From positions 62,001 through 126,000 of the forward strand of contig CAVCUL010000002.1 in NCBI GenBank assembly GCA_963605415.1: DNA of 64,000 nt, in the 5' to 3' direction. Origin of the DNA: CAG-217 sp963605415 (GTDB lineage Bacteria; Bacillota; Clostridia; Oscillospirales; Acutalibacteraceae). Under the pieces are notes generated by a model that was given only the letters and a program-made list of their open reading frames with translations, was not told where the DNA came from and searched no databases. Each line of letters starts with the position of its first letter. The stretch's first letter is position 1. Shown piece by piece: positions 1 through 6,814 of the stretch. The position numbers and the translations under genes were made by a program.

Positions 1-243
1 CGGGACCTGGTGCACCAGTACCATGCGGACGGCGTGATCTATGAGCAGATCAAATTCTGCGAATACTGGGGCTACGAGCGTGCCCTGGCCTCTCATATTA
101 TGACCAACGAGTACGGCATTCCCTCGGTGACGGTGGATCGCCAGTACACTGCCAGCGCCTCCGGCCAGCTGCGCACCCGCGTGCAGGCCTTTGTGGAGAG
201 CCTGGAGATCAAAAAAATTCAAAAAGCCAAGGGGGTGGACTAA
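1..243 (+). CDS. 2-hydroxyacyl-CoA dehydratase family subunit, 3' end only
   Basis: The reading frame is open from base 1, so only the last 80 residues of a longer protein are present. The visible part has the C-terminal features of 2-hydroxyacyl-CoA dehydratase/benzoyl-CoA reductase subunits (HgdB, FldC, BcrC type): a segment on the use of a specific partner strain of residues such as QIKFCEYWGYE, then the PSVTVDRQY strand and a final helix leading to a charged tail. In this family two related subunits carry iron-sulfur clusters and remove water from 2-hydroxyacyl-CoA by a ketyl-radical mechanism after electron injection by an ATPase. The next gene starts directly after its TAA, and the activase follows, so the three form one operon. 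The substrate cannot be inferred from this fragment. Confidence 0.75.
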   Translation, partial: RDLVHQYHADGVIYEQIKFCEYWGYERALASHIMTNEYGIPSVTVDRQYTASASGQLRTRVQAFVESLEIKKIQKAKGVD

Positions 244-1785
244 ATGGCCAATCAACCGAAGAATTTGGGCAACCTGCACCGGGACAAGACCGGTATCTTA
301 AAGCACCGGGAATGGCGCGGGTTTAAGGACACCTTTTATGACTACGGACGCTGGCTCATCACCTGGAAAGATATGATCGTAATGGTACTCAAGGCGCCGG
401 TGTCCACTGTTAAGGGGCTGTGGAACTACCGCTGGATGGCCAGTTACCTGTCTGCTCCGGCGTGGATCGACCGCCACACGGAGGGCCTGCGAGGCACCCA
501 CCTGCGCATTGCCCACCTGCACTTTAACGCCATGATCAAGCGCGCTTGCGATATGATCCACATGCTCTTTAAGCACGACAAGCACTTCCACCCCAACGAT
601 CCGTTCTCGGACAAGACGGTGTGTATGGACGAGCTGTTTTCCTTTGAGCTGATGGCCGGGTTCCCCAACCTGTACGGCGTACCGGTCCAGACCATTCCCA
701 TCTTCCTGTCCTCTATGGTGGACCAGCAGATCACGCCCCCGTACCTGGATATTACAGAGAGCTACGGCGTGCCGGCAGATGTGTGCCCTCTGCCCTCTGC
801 AGAGGCTGGCGTGGCCATTAACGACGATTATCCCATGTTCGGCAAGTGCTTCCTCTCCTGCAATATGCCCTGCGACGGCTCCACCATGAACTCCTCTTAT
901 ATTGACCGGCGGTTCAATTTGCCCTCCCATGTGGTGAATGTGCCCCTGCGTTATACGGAGGAGGAAGTGCAGGCCTACGCGGTGGACGAGGTGAAGTCCT
1001 GCATTCGCTTTATTGAGGAGCAGACCGGCGAGACCTTTGACTGGGACGCCTACTTCTCCGCTATGAAAACCTACAATAAGCAGCTGGAATACGAGCTGCA
1101 AAAGTGGGATGTGAACAAGACCGATTATCCCCAGATGACCGGCGCCACCTTTTGGCTGTATCGGCTGTTTTACTTCCATCTGTCCGGCGGGTTTGACAAG
1201 CGCTTCATCAAGACGGACGAGAAGGTCAACCGCCTGATGTTGAAAGGCTATGCCAAAAAGGAAAAGGTGTCCAAGGAAATGCGCCACCGGGCGGTGGTGT
1301 GGTCCTGCCCCGCCAACTACTACACCAGCCTGGCCAACTGGCTGGAGAACTGCTGGGGTATCAATGTGGTCATGGATATGGAGACCATGATCTCCTACAT
1401 TATGTACGACACGGAGGACCAGGAAAAATCCATGGCCACCTATGCCAAGACCTTGCAGCGCACCACCATGCGCAAGCACACCAAGGGCGGCTACCAGAAT
1501 GTGTTGGACGAGCTGTGGCGCATTTGCGACGAGTACCGGGCAGATACGGTGATTATGTATAACCAGATCTCCTGCAAGGGTATGGACGGCCTGAACGGTA
1601 TCTTTGACGACCAGGCCAGAGAGCGCAACATCAACTTTATTTGGGTGGACCAGGATTTGATGGACCCCCGCACCATCTCGCGCCGCAGTATGCGTGAGCA
1701 GATCAACAAATATATGACCACGGTGCTCCAGGAGGAGCCGGTAGACCCCACCCTGGTAGACTTTGACGACACCATGGCGTGGTAA
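244..1785 (+). CDS. 2-hydroxyacyl-CoA dehydratase family protein, long form (513 aa)
   Basis: A 513-residue protein starting at the ATG immediately after the preceding TAA. It looks like the second subunit of a 2-hydroxyacyl-CoA dehydratase (HgdA/FldB-like), but it is about 100 residues longer than typical subunits, mainly through an N-terminal extension rich in aromatic residues. Cysteines that could bind an iron-sulfur cluster lie in PADVCPLP (about residue 179), FGKCFLSCNMPCDGSTM (about 200-216) and VVWSCPANYYTS (about 356). The C-terminal VIMYNQISCKGMDG and the Q/D-rich strand match the family's nucleotide-fold end. It probably pairs with the protein ending at 243 and is activated by the ATPase at 1800. 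Because both subunits differ from textbook ones, a double-cubane-cluster reductase role is also possible; a specific substrate is not assignable. Confidence 0.75.
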   Translation: MANQPKNLGNLHRDKTGILKHREWRGFKDTFYDYGRWLITWKDMIVMVLKAPVSTVKGLWNYRWMASYLSAPAWIDRHTEGLRGTHLRIAHLHFNAMIKRACDMIHMLFKHDKHFHPNDPFSDKTVCMDELFSFELMAGFPNLYGVPVQTIPIFLSSMVDQQITPPYLDITESYGVPADVCPLPSAEAGVAINDDYPMFGKCFLSCNMPCDGSTMNSSYIDRRFNLPSHVVNVPLRYTEEEVQAYAVDEVKSCIRFIEEQTGETFDWDAYFSAMKTYNKQLEYELQKWDVNKTDYPQMTGATFWLYRLFYFHLSGGFDKRFIKTDEKVNRLMLKGYAKKEKVSKEMRHRAVVWSCPANYYTSLANWLENCWGINVVMDMETMISYIMYDTEDQEKSMATYAKTLQRTTMRKHTKGGYQNVLDELWRICDEYRADTVIMYNQISCKGMDGLNGIFDDQARERNINFIWVDQDLMDPRTISRRSMREQINKYMTTVLQEEPVDPTLVDFDDTMAW

Positions 1786-1799
1786 CAGGAGGACTTGAT

Positions 1800-2594
1800 A
1801 TGAAGTATTTTGGCGGTTGTGACGTAGGCTCCACCTACGCCAAGTGCGTGATTTTAGACGAAGCGGGCAAGATGGTAGCCAATGCCACCGTGCGCAGCAA
1901 GATCAATCCGGTGCAGAGCGCGGAGCTGGCGCTGGGCGAGGCCATCGGCCAGGTGGCGGATTTGCAGTCTGCTCAGGACCTGACCTATCTGATCGGCACC
2001 GGCTACGGCAGAAACAAGGTGCCCTTTGCAGATGAGAATATCTCCGAGATCAGCTGCCACGCCATGGGCGTGCATGTTACGGACCCCAGCGTAAAGGCCA
2101 TTATTGATATCGGCGGCCAGGATGTGAAGGGCATTGCCATTGACACGGACGGCACGGTGAAGAACTTTGCCATGAACGACAAGTGCGCTGCCGGTACAGG
2201 CCGGTTTTTTGAGGCCATGGCCAACGCTTTTGAGATGACCCTGCCGGAGTTCTGCCAGCTGTCTTTGCAGGCCAAGAACACCATTCCCATCACCGCCCAG
2301 TGCACGGTGTTTGCCGAGTCTGAGGTGATCTCCCTGGTAGGCGAGGGCAAGCCTATGGACGAGATCGCCGCGGGCATTCAGCTGGCGGTGGCCAAGCGCT
2401 GCTTTGTAATGGCCAAGAAGGCCGGCGCCACGGACAGCATTACCCTCACCGGCGGCTGCGCCAAGAACGAGGGGCTGAAGCGGGCCATTGAGCATGTGCT
2501 GAAAATCCAGGTGGTGGACCTGCCCATTGACCCGCAGCTGATGGGTGCTTTGGGTGCCGCCGAGTATGCACGGCAGAAAGGGCAGGCAGAATGA
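1800..2594 (+). CDS. 2-hydroxyacyl-CoA dehydratase activase (BadF/BadG/BcrA/BcrD ATPase family)
   Basis: A 264-residue ATPase of the ASKHA fold. The N-terminal phosphate-binding loop is GGCDVGSTYAKCVILD, the inter-subunit [4Fe-4S] ligand region is NDKCAAGTGRFFE (about residues 125-137), and TLTGGCAKNEG near residue 220 is the family's second conserved motif. These proteins are homodimers that hydrolyse ATP to push one electron onto the dehydratase component. I chose the ATG at 1800 because an AGGAGG (1787-1792) lies 7 nt upstream; an in-frame ATG at 1779 overlaps the previous gene and has no such site. The stop overlaps the start of the next gene (ATGA), so translation is probably coupled. 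The length is usual for the family (about 260). Confidence 0.9.
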   Translation: MKYFGGCDVGSTYAKCVILDEAGKMVANATVRSKINPVQSAELALGEAIGQVADLQSAQDLTYLIGTGYGRNKVPFADENISEISCHAMGVHVTDPSVKAIIDIGGQDVKGIAIDTDGTVKNFAMNDKCAAGTGRFFEAMANAFEMTLPEFCQLSLQAKNTIPITAQCTVFAESEVISLVGEGKPMDEIAAGIQLAVAKRCFVMAKKAGATDSITLTGGCAKNEGLKRAIEHVLKIQVVDLPIDPQLMGALGAAEYARQKGQAE

Positions 2595-2749
2595 TGAAGG
2601 CATTCGTGATTATCCTGATCGTGCTGGCAGCGCTGTTTGTGCTGACCTTTGCCATTTATTTCTTTAACTTGGATATGAAGTTAGTGCGCCGCATTTATGA
2701 CGCGCTGGGCAAGCATTATGACGCCATGGAAAAGGACAGAAAGCTCTGA
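2591..2749 (+). CDS. Small single-span membrane protein (52 aa)
   Basis: A short open frame that shares ATGA with the activase stop and whose TGA shares one base with the next ATG, so it is held between two real genes with no spare bases. It starts MMKAFVIILIVLAALF: one hydrophobic span of about 20 residues, followed by a charged helical tail (MKLVRRIYDALGKHYDAMEKDRK). There is no signal-peptidase site, so the span is probably a membrane anchor with the tail in the cytoplasm. No family is recognised. Its place suggests it accompanies the dehydratase system, for instance tethering it to the membrane, but that is inference from position alone. Confidence 0.6.
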   Translation: MMKAFVIILIVLAALFVLTFAIYFFNLDMKLVRRIYDALGKHYDAMEKDRKL

Positions 2750-3462
2750 TGACCCTGTACGATGAACCCATTGACCGGCTGCTGGCGCTGGTGCCGGCAG
2801 ACAGTCGGCGCTTTGCCTACCGGCCCACCGCTCTGCCTATGGACAGCAGCCCGACGGTGCTGCTGGGGCGAGACACGGCCTACGAGTTAGGCGGCAGCCA
2901 GACCCCTTGCGTCAGCACTCTGGCGGTCAGTTCCGGCCGCAGCTTTGACAATTCCGTTACCCTGATCGGGCCGGATCTGACGGAGATCCGCCGGGATTGC
3001 AGCTTTGGCAAGGTGGTGCTGCTGCAAATTGAAGATGTGCAGGAGCAGGCGGCATTTGACTGCATTAAGGAATTGGAGCGGCTGCGGTACAGCTTTGCCC
3101 CCACCGGGCTGATGACCCGGGCCTCTGCCTACAATATGCGGGAGCAAATTCGGGTGAGCAAGGCGGCGATAAAAAGCGGCCTGTCCTTTGCAGACTATGG
3201 CCGGGCACTGCTGGGTGCCTATTTGCAGCGACCGGAGGTGCATAGCGGTCAGGTGCTGATCTTTACCGACCGGCCGTCGCTGGACACGCTCTCTGCTTTG
3301 GCGGAGAAGATCCGCAGCACCACAGACGCCCTTAATCATATTTTGGACGATGTGCTGCTGGACTGCAAATCCTGCAACTTAAAACCCATCTGCGACCAGG
3401 TGGAGGGTATGCGAGAGCTGCACTTCAGCCGTCAAAAGGCCAAGCGGGGCAAAAAAGAATAA
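2749..3462 (+). CDS. CO dehydrogenase/acetyl-CoA synthase beta-like protein (237 aa)
   Basis: A 237-residue cytoplasmic protein, last gene of the operon; its ATG overlaps the previous TGA by one base. The middle (FDNSVTLIGPDLTEI) and the C-terminal cysteine cluster (DCKSCNLKPICDQVEGMRELH region, about residues 205-225) resemble CdhC/acetyl-CoA synthase beta subunits, which carry a metal cluster, but the protein is far shorter than a functional synthase (over 400 residues). It therefore could be a stand-alone accessory or metal-binding derivative rather than an acetyl-CoA synthase. The very basic end (RQKAKRGKKE) is unremarkable. The family assignment rests on motif memory only and is moderate; its link with a 2-hydroxyacyl-CoA dehydratase cluster is the useful clue. 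Confidence 0.5.
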   Translation: MTLYDEPIDRLLALVPADSRRFAYRPTALPMDSSPTVLLGRDTAYELGGSQTPCVSTLAVSSGRSFDNSVTLIGPDLTEIRRDCSFGKVVLLQIEDVQEQAAFDCIKELERLRYSFAPTGLMTRASAYNMREQIRVSKAAIKSGLSFADYGRALLGAYLQRPEVHSGQVLIFTDRPSLDTLSALAEKIRSTTDALNHILDDVLLDCKSCNLKPICDQVEGMRELHFSRQKAKRGKKE

Positions 3463-3471
3463 AAAGAACGA

Positions 3472-3508
3472 CCGTGCTTGTACACTGCGTGCAGGCACGG
3501 CCTTTTTA
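3472..3508 (+). terminator. Rho-independent terminator of the dehydratase operon
   Basis: CCGTGC (3472-3477) pairs with GCACGG (3495-3500), extended by GG/CC, followed by a T run at 3503-3507. It lies 9 nt after the stop of the last gene. Confidence 0.75.
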
Positions 3509-3513
3509 TTTGG

Positions 3514-3543
3514 TTGCGCCGGGGCAGGGCGGTATGCTATAAT
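3514..3543 (+). promoter_or_regulatory. Sigma-A-type promoter for the GH51 gene
   Basis: TTGCGC (3514-3519), 18-nt spacer, TATAAT (3538-3543) preceded by TGC as an extended -10. The GH51 ATG lies 30 nt downstream with AGGGGG as ribosome binding site. Confidence 0.6.
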
Positions 3544-3572
3544 AAGGGTATAAAATAGAGGGGGTTCTATAT

Positions 3573-5948
3573 ATGAAACGGATCTTTTGTGCACTGCTGG
3601 CCGGTGCGCTGACCTTGGGCGCCGCTCTGCCGGTGCAGGCAGCGGACAAGCCGGTGCTGCGTGTGGCGGCAGACGCCAAGCAAACCGCCATTTCGGACCA
3701 TTTGTACGGTGCGTTTATTGAGGACATCAGCTACGCCTGCGACGGAGGGTTGGTGTCCAATTTGGTGAATAATGACAGCTTTGAGTACGCCTCTGCGCCC
3801 ACCACCGGCTGGGTGGCGGACGGGTTGGAGCTGACCACCGAGGGAGACCTGCCCATGAATCAGAATAACCCCACCTATGCCAAGGTGACGGTGGACGGCA
3901 AGGGCAGCCTGACCAACCTGGGCTTTACGGAGATTTATAAGTACAAGACGGATAAATACGATAAGAAGAAAGCCAACACAGCGGATATGGGCTTTGTGGC
4001 GGACCAGGTGTATGACCTGAGCTGCTATGTGCGTTCCGGCGGCTTTACCGGCACGGCACAGGTGTATTTGGACTGCGGTGACGGCAAGCAGACGGCGGTG
4101 CAGCTGGATCTGAGCAAAACCGGCAGCGCCTGGAATAAGCTGACGGTGCCGCTGACTGCCAGCGCCAGCAAGGACGGCGCCTTGGTGTTCCAGCTGGAGG
4201 GGCAGGGGACTTTGTACCTGGATTTTGTCACTCTGGTGCCCCAGGGCAGCTACGGCTACGGCAGCGACCGCTGGAAATATACCACCCTGCGCAGCGATTT
4301 ATTTACAGCACTGCAAAATCTGCAACCGCGCTTTATCCGCTTTCCCGGCGGGTGCCTGGCAGAGGGCGGCAGCCTGGATCAGCTGTATAATTGGAAAGAT
4401 ACCATCGGCCCCCTGGAGGAGCGCAAGCAGAGCGAGAACTTGTGGAAGGACGACAACGGCCGGGACTATAATAACACCAACGCTATGGGCTACCACGAGT
4501 ATTTCCAGCTGTGCGCGGACTTGAACGCGCTGGCGCTGCCTATTGTGAATGTGGGGCTCAGCTGTCAGCCCCGGGCCGCTTATGACGACCACGCGGCTGC
4601 ATATGCCAAGCTCAGTATGACTGACACCCAGTGGCAGGCATATTTGACGGAAAAGGTGGGCCTGGACGAAAAGGACACCGACGCCCGTACAGAATATACT
4701 GAAAAAATCGAAAAGTTGAACATCAAAAGCAAAGCCGACTGGGAGGCGTATTTGGACACCATTGCCCTGCGCCCGGGCACGGACGCGTGGGACAATTATG
4801 TGCAGGATGTGCTGGATCTGATCGAGTACGCCAACGGCGACGCCACCACCAGCTACTGGGGTGCGCTGCGGGCGGCCAACGGCCACGCCAAGCCCTTTAA
4901 CCTGCAATATATCGGCCTGGGCAATGAAAACTGGGGCGCCGTGTATGAGCGCAACTTCAAGGCACTTTACAAGGCAGTGAAAGAGAAATATCCGCAGATC
5001 ACCGTGATCTCCTCCGCCGGGACTTACCTGGAGGGGGACGCCTACGACGGCAATATGGCCTGGATCGACCGGGAATTTAAGGACACGGTGGTGGACGAGC
5101 ACTATTATACCTACGACGGCTACCTGTTTGACCACAACGATCGGTATGACAGCTTTGACCGCGCCGGCGCTCATGTGTTTGTGGGCGAGTACGCCGCTAC
5201 CTCTGCCGGTATCGGCACCATAGAGACCAAGAGCAATATTTGGGAAGCGGTGGAAGAGGCCAGTTACCTGACCGGTCTGGAGCGCAACGGCGATGTGGTG
5301 GATATGGCCTCTTACGCTCCCACCTTTGCCAAGATCAATGCCCAAAGCTGGAATGTGAACCTGATTTGGTTTGACAGCCGCCAAACGGTGCTCACCCCCT
5401 CGTATTATGTGCAAATGCTCTTTGCCAATAATGTGGGCACCCGGTATGTGCATGCCACTTTTGACGACGGCAGCACCGTGCAGGACGGGGTGTACCAGTC
5501 CGTTACCTGCGACCCGGAGAACCAGGTGCTGTATATTAAGCTGGTGAACACTTCCGGCAAGGACCGGACGGTGGATGTGCAGCTGGACGGCTATACGCCA
5601 AACGCCGTTTCCGTCCAAAGCCTGCGGGGCAAGTTCAAGTCCGCCTGCAATGAGCTGGACAGCAACACCACCGCCCCCACGCAAACGGAGCTGACCCCCG
5701 GTACGGATCTCCAGGTGGAGCTGAGCAAGTACCAGGTGAGCGTGGTGCGGGTAGCCTATGGCAAAAACAGCGGCGCAGATCTGTATAAATTGCCGGAAAA
5801 GGCCACTCCCACTTTGTCAGAGGGCGGCAAGCTGTACCTGCCCCCGGCCACCATGGGCATTGCCTTTGGCGCAGTCTTTGGCACCGTCGCCGTGTTTATG
5901 ACCGTGGTACTGTTGATCCACCATAAAAAGAAAAAGCAGGGGAAATAA
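3573..5948 (+). CDS. Membrane-anchored alpha-L-arabinofuranosidase, GH51-like
   Basis: A 791-residue exported enzyme. A signal peptide (MKRIFCALLAGALTLG...VQAADK) is followed by the GH51 N-terminal SDHLYGAFIEDISYACDGG, a carbohydrate-binding-like beta domain (about 60-230), then the catalytic barrel with RFPGGCLAEG (about 253). The general acid/base is the Glu of GLGNENWG (about 450) and the nucleophile is probably the Glu of FVGEYAATS (about 540). A C-terminal beta domain ends in a membrane span (about 760-783) with a basic tail HHKKKKQGK. Such enzymes release terminal arabinofuranose from arabinan, arabinoxylan or arabinogalactan. A membrane-anchored GH51 is unusual, since many members are cytoplasmic. 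It is monocistronic. A relation to the GH30/GPH pair at 48.6-51.7 kb is plausible. Confidence 0.85.
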   Translation: MKRIFCALLAGALTLGAALPVQAADKPVLRVAADAKQTAISDHLYGAFIEDISYACDGGLVSNLVNNDSFEYASAPTTGWVADGLELTTEGDLPMNQNNPTYAKVTVDGKGSLTNLGFTEIYKYKTDKYDKKKANTADMGFVADQVYDLSCYVRSGGFTGTAQVYLDCGDGKQTAVQLDLSKTGSAWNKLTVPLTASASKDGALVFQLEGQGTLYLDFVTLVPQGSYGYGSDRWKYTTLRSDLFTALQNLQPRFIRFPGGCLAEGGSLDQLYNWKDTIGPLEERKQSENLWKDDNGRDYNNTNAMGYHEYFQLCADLNALALPIVNVGLSCQPRAAYDDHAAAYAKLSMTDTQWQAYLTEKVGLDEKDTDARTEYTEKIEKLNIKSKADWEAYLDTIALRPGTDAWDNYVQDVLDLIEYANGDATTSYWGALRAANGHAKPFNLQYIGLGNENWGAVYERNFKALYKAVKEKYPQITVISSAGTYLEGDAYDGNMAWIDREFKDTVVDEHYYTYDGYLFDHNDRYDSFDRAGAHVFVGEYAATSAGIGTIETKSNIWEAVEEASYLTGLERNGDVVDMASYAPTFAKINAQSWNVNLIWFDSRQTVLTPSYYVQMLFANNVGTRYVHATFDDGSTVQDGVYQSVTCDPENQVLYIKLVNTSGKDRTVDVQLDGYTPNAVSVQSLRGKFKSACNELDSNTTAPTQTELTPGTDLQVELSKYQVSVVRVAYGKNSGADLYKLPEKATPTLSEGGKLYLPPATMGIAFGAVFGTVAVFMTVVLLIHHKKKKQGK

Positions 5949-5978
5949 TAAGTAAAAGCGGAAAAAGATAAAAAATAA

Positions 5979-6031
5979 GGCTCCCTTGTAAAGGGAGCTG
6001 GCAAGCCGTTAGGCTTGACTGAGGGATTTTT
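5979..6031 (+). repeat. Left terminal inverted repeat of the DUF559 element
   Basis: Palindrome CTCCCTTGTAAAGGGAG at 5981-5997, then GGCAAGCC...GGCTTG hairpin and GAGGGATTTTT at 6021-6031. Read on the minus strand the palindrome is followed by TTATTTTTT, a probable terminator for the DUF559 gene. Confidence 0.65.
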
Positions 6032-6374
6032 GAACCACATAGTCCAAATATGTGCAAACGCCGTCAAAATTGGACAGAACCTCATTGTTTGGTATGCGGA
6101 TCACAGTAAGCCCATAGTTTTTTAAATATTTTGTTCTTGCTGCGTCTTGGACGGCTTTATCGGCTTCATAGTGCTGGGAGCCGTCCAGTTCTATGACTAG
6201 TTTTGCCTTTGCGCAATAAAAATCCACAATATATTTGCCGATGATTTTTTGGCGAACAAAGCGCACTTCTTGCTTTCGTAAATAATCGTACCAAAGGTGG
6301 CGCTCTTCTTTTGTCATATTCTTGCGCAAGTCTTTTGCGTTGGGCACAAGGGCTTTATTATGATTATATCTCAA
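6009..6374 (-). CDS. DUF559 PD-(D/E)XK-like endonuclease-domain protein
   Basis: A small protein of the DUF559/very-short-patch-repair-like fold. It shows KDLRKNMTKEERHLWYDYLR, then the core GKYIVDFYCAKAKLVIELDG with the Asp and Glu-x-Asp expected for a PD-(D/E)XK metal site, SQHYEADKAVQDAARTKYL, and IPNNEVLSNFD. No ATG precedes the conserved start: the frame stays open through the right inverted repeat to a GTG at 6410. I place the start at the TTG at 6374 (TTG AGA TAT AAT), which gives 121 residues, the usual family size; GTG 6410 is the alternative. These genes are often scattered in Clostridia genomes and their biological role is not established. The gene is fully enclosed in the inverted-repeat element. 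Confidence 0.8.
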   Translation of the reverse strand: MRYNHNKALVPNAKDLRKNMTKEERHLWYDYLRKQEVRFVRQKIIGKYIVDFYCAKAKLVIELDGSQHYEADKAVQDAARTKYLKNYGLTVIRIPNNEVLSNFDGVCTYLDYVVQKSLSQA

Positions 6375-6375
6375 T

Positions 6376-6430
6376 AAAAATCCCTCCGAGTTTGCCGGAG
6401 GCAAACCCACCTCCCTTTACAAGGGAGGCT
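6376..6430 (-). repeat. Right terminal inverted repeat of the DUF559 element
   Basis: CCTCCCTTTACAAGGGAGG at 6410-6428 plus the TTTGCCGGAGGCAAA hairpin and the AAAAATCCCTC inner edge at 6376-6386. On the plus strand the palindrome is followed by CTTTTTTT (6429-6436), a credible terminator for transcripts leaving the GH51 gene. Confidence 0.65.
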
Positions 6431-6453
6431 TTTTTTATAATACCTCTTATATG

Positions 6454-6804
6454 TCAGATATGAAAAAACGGGAAGCGGCTTTTGCTGGTGTCGCGGCCTT
6501 TCAGGTACACGGCCTCCACCGTGGCGGTAGGGTCTTTGAGAATGTTTTTGTCCAGAACGGCAAAGTCGGCGCTTTCGCCCACAGCCAGCACGGCACAGGC
6601 GGCGTCTTTGCAGTCCACGGGGATCAGGTGATTTACCGCCGGCAGTACCGCCTTGCTCTCCAGGTCCACCACCTTGGCGTCCCGATAGCACAGGGGCGTG
6701 TTGTAGCCGATATAGGCGATCTTGCCCTTGTCCTCCACCAGCACGCTGTAAGTGAGGCCTTCTTCATTCAGAGAGATAAAATCTGCGTTTATGTATACAA
6801 CCAT
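6454..6804 (-). pseudogene. Amidohydrolase (YtcJ-like) remnant lacking the catalytic barrel
   Basis: A 116-residue frame that joins the start and the end of a metal-dependent amidohydrolase. The N-terminal part (MVVYINADFISLNEEG... KVVDLESKAVLPA) is the first half of the composite beta-sandwich, and GESADFAVLDKNILKDPTATVEAVYLKGR is the second half, which normally sits about 400 residues later. The whole TIM barrel with the metal-binding histidines is missing, so no hydrolase activity is expected. It follows the flavodiiron gene by 10 bp and has a good ribosome binding site (AAGGAG, 6 nt before ATG), so it is probably still translated. An in-frame internal deletion explains it best; a purposeful beta-sandwich-only protein is the alternative. 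Confidence 0.55.
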
Positions 6805-6814
6805 GGTCTGCTCC

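Larger units (their letters stand above)
5979..6430. mobile_element. Small inverted-repeat element carrying a DUF559 gene
   Basis: Two ends of about 53 nt are imperfect inverted repeats of each other: left 5979-6031 and right 6376-6430. Both consist of a palindrome CTCCCTTGTAAAGGGAG, a spacer hairpin, and a GAGGGATTTTT inner edge. The DUF559 frame fills the inside, with its stop inside the left end. The outer sides of both palindromes run into T tracts (on the minus strand at the left, on the plus strand at 6430-6437), so each end can act as an outward-facing terminator. A similar pair of ends without a gene occurs at 63737-63901. No target duplication was identified by eye. Confidence 0.55.

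Noticed and set aside
298..1479. A 393-codon minus-strand frame opposite the dehydratase gene
   Set aside because: Shadow of a GC-rich real gene; composition is unnatural and there is no initiation signal.
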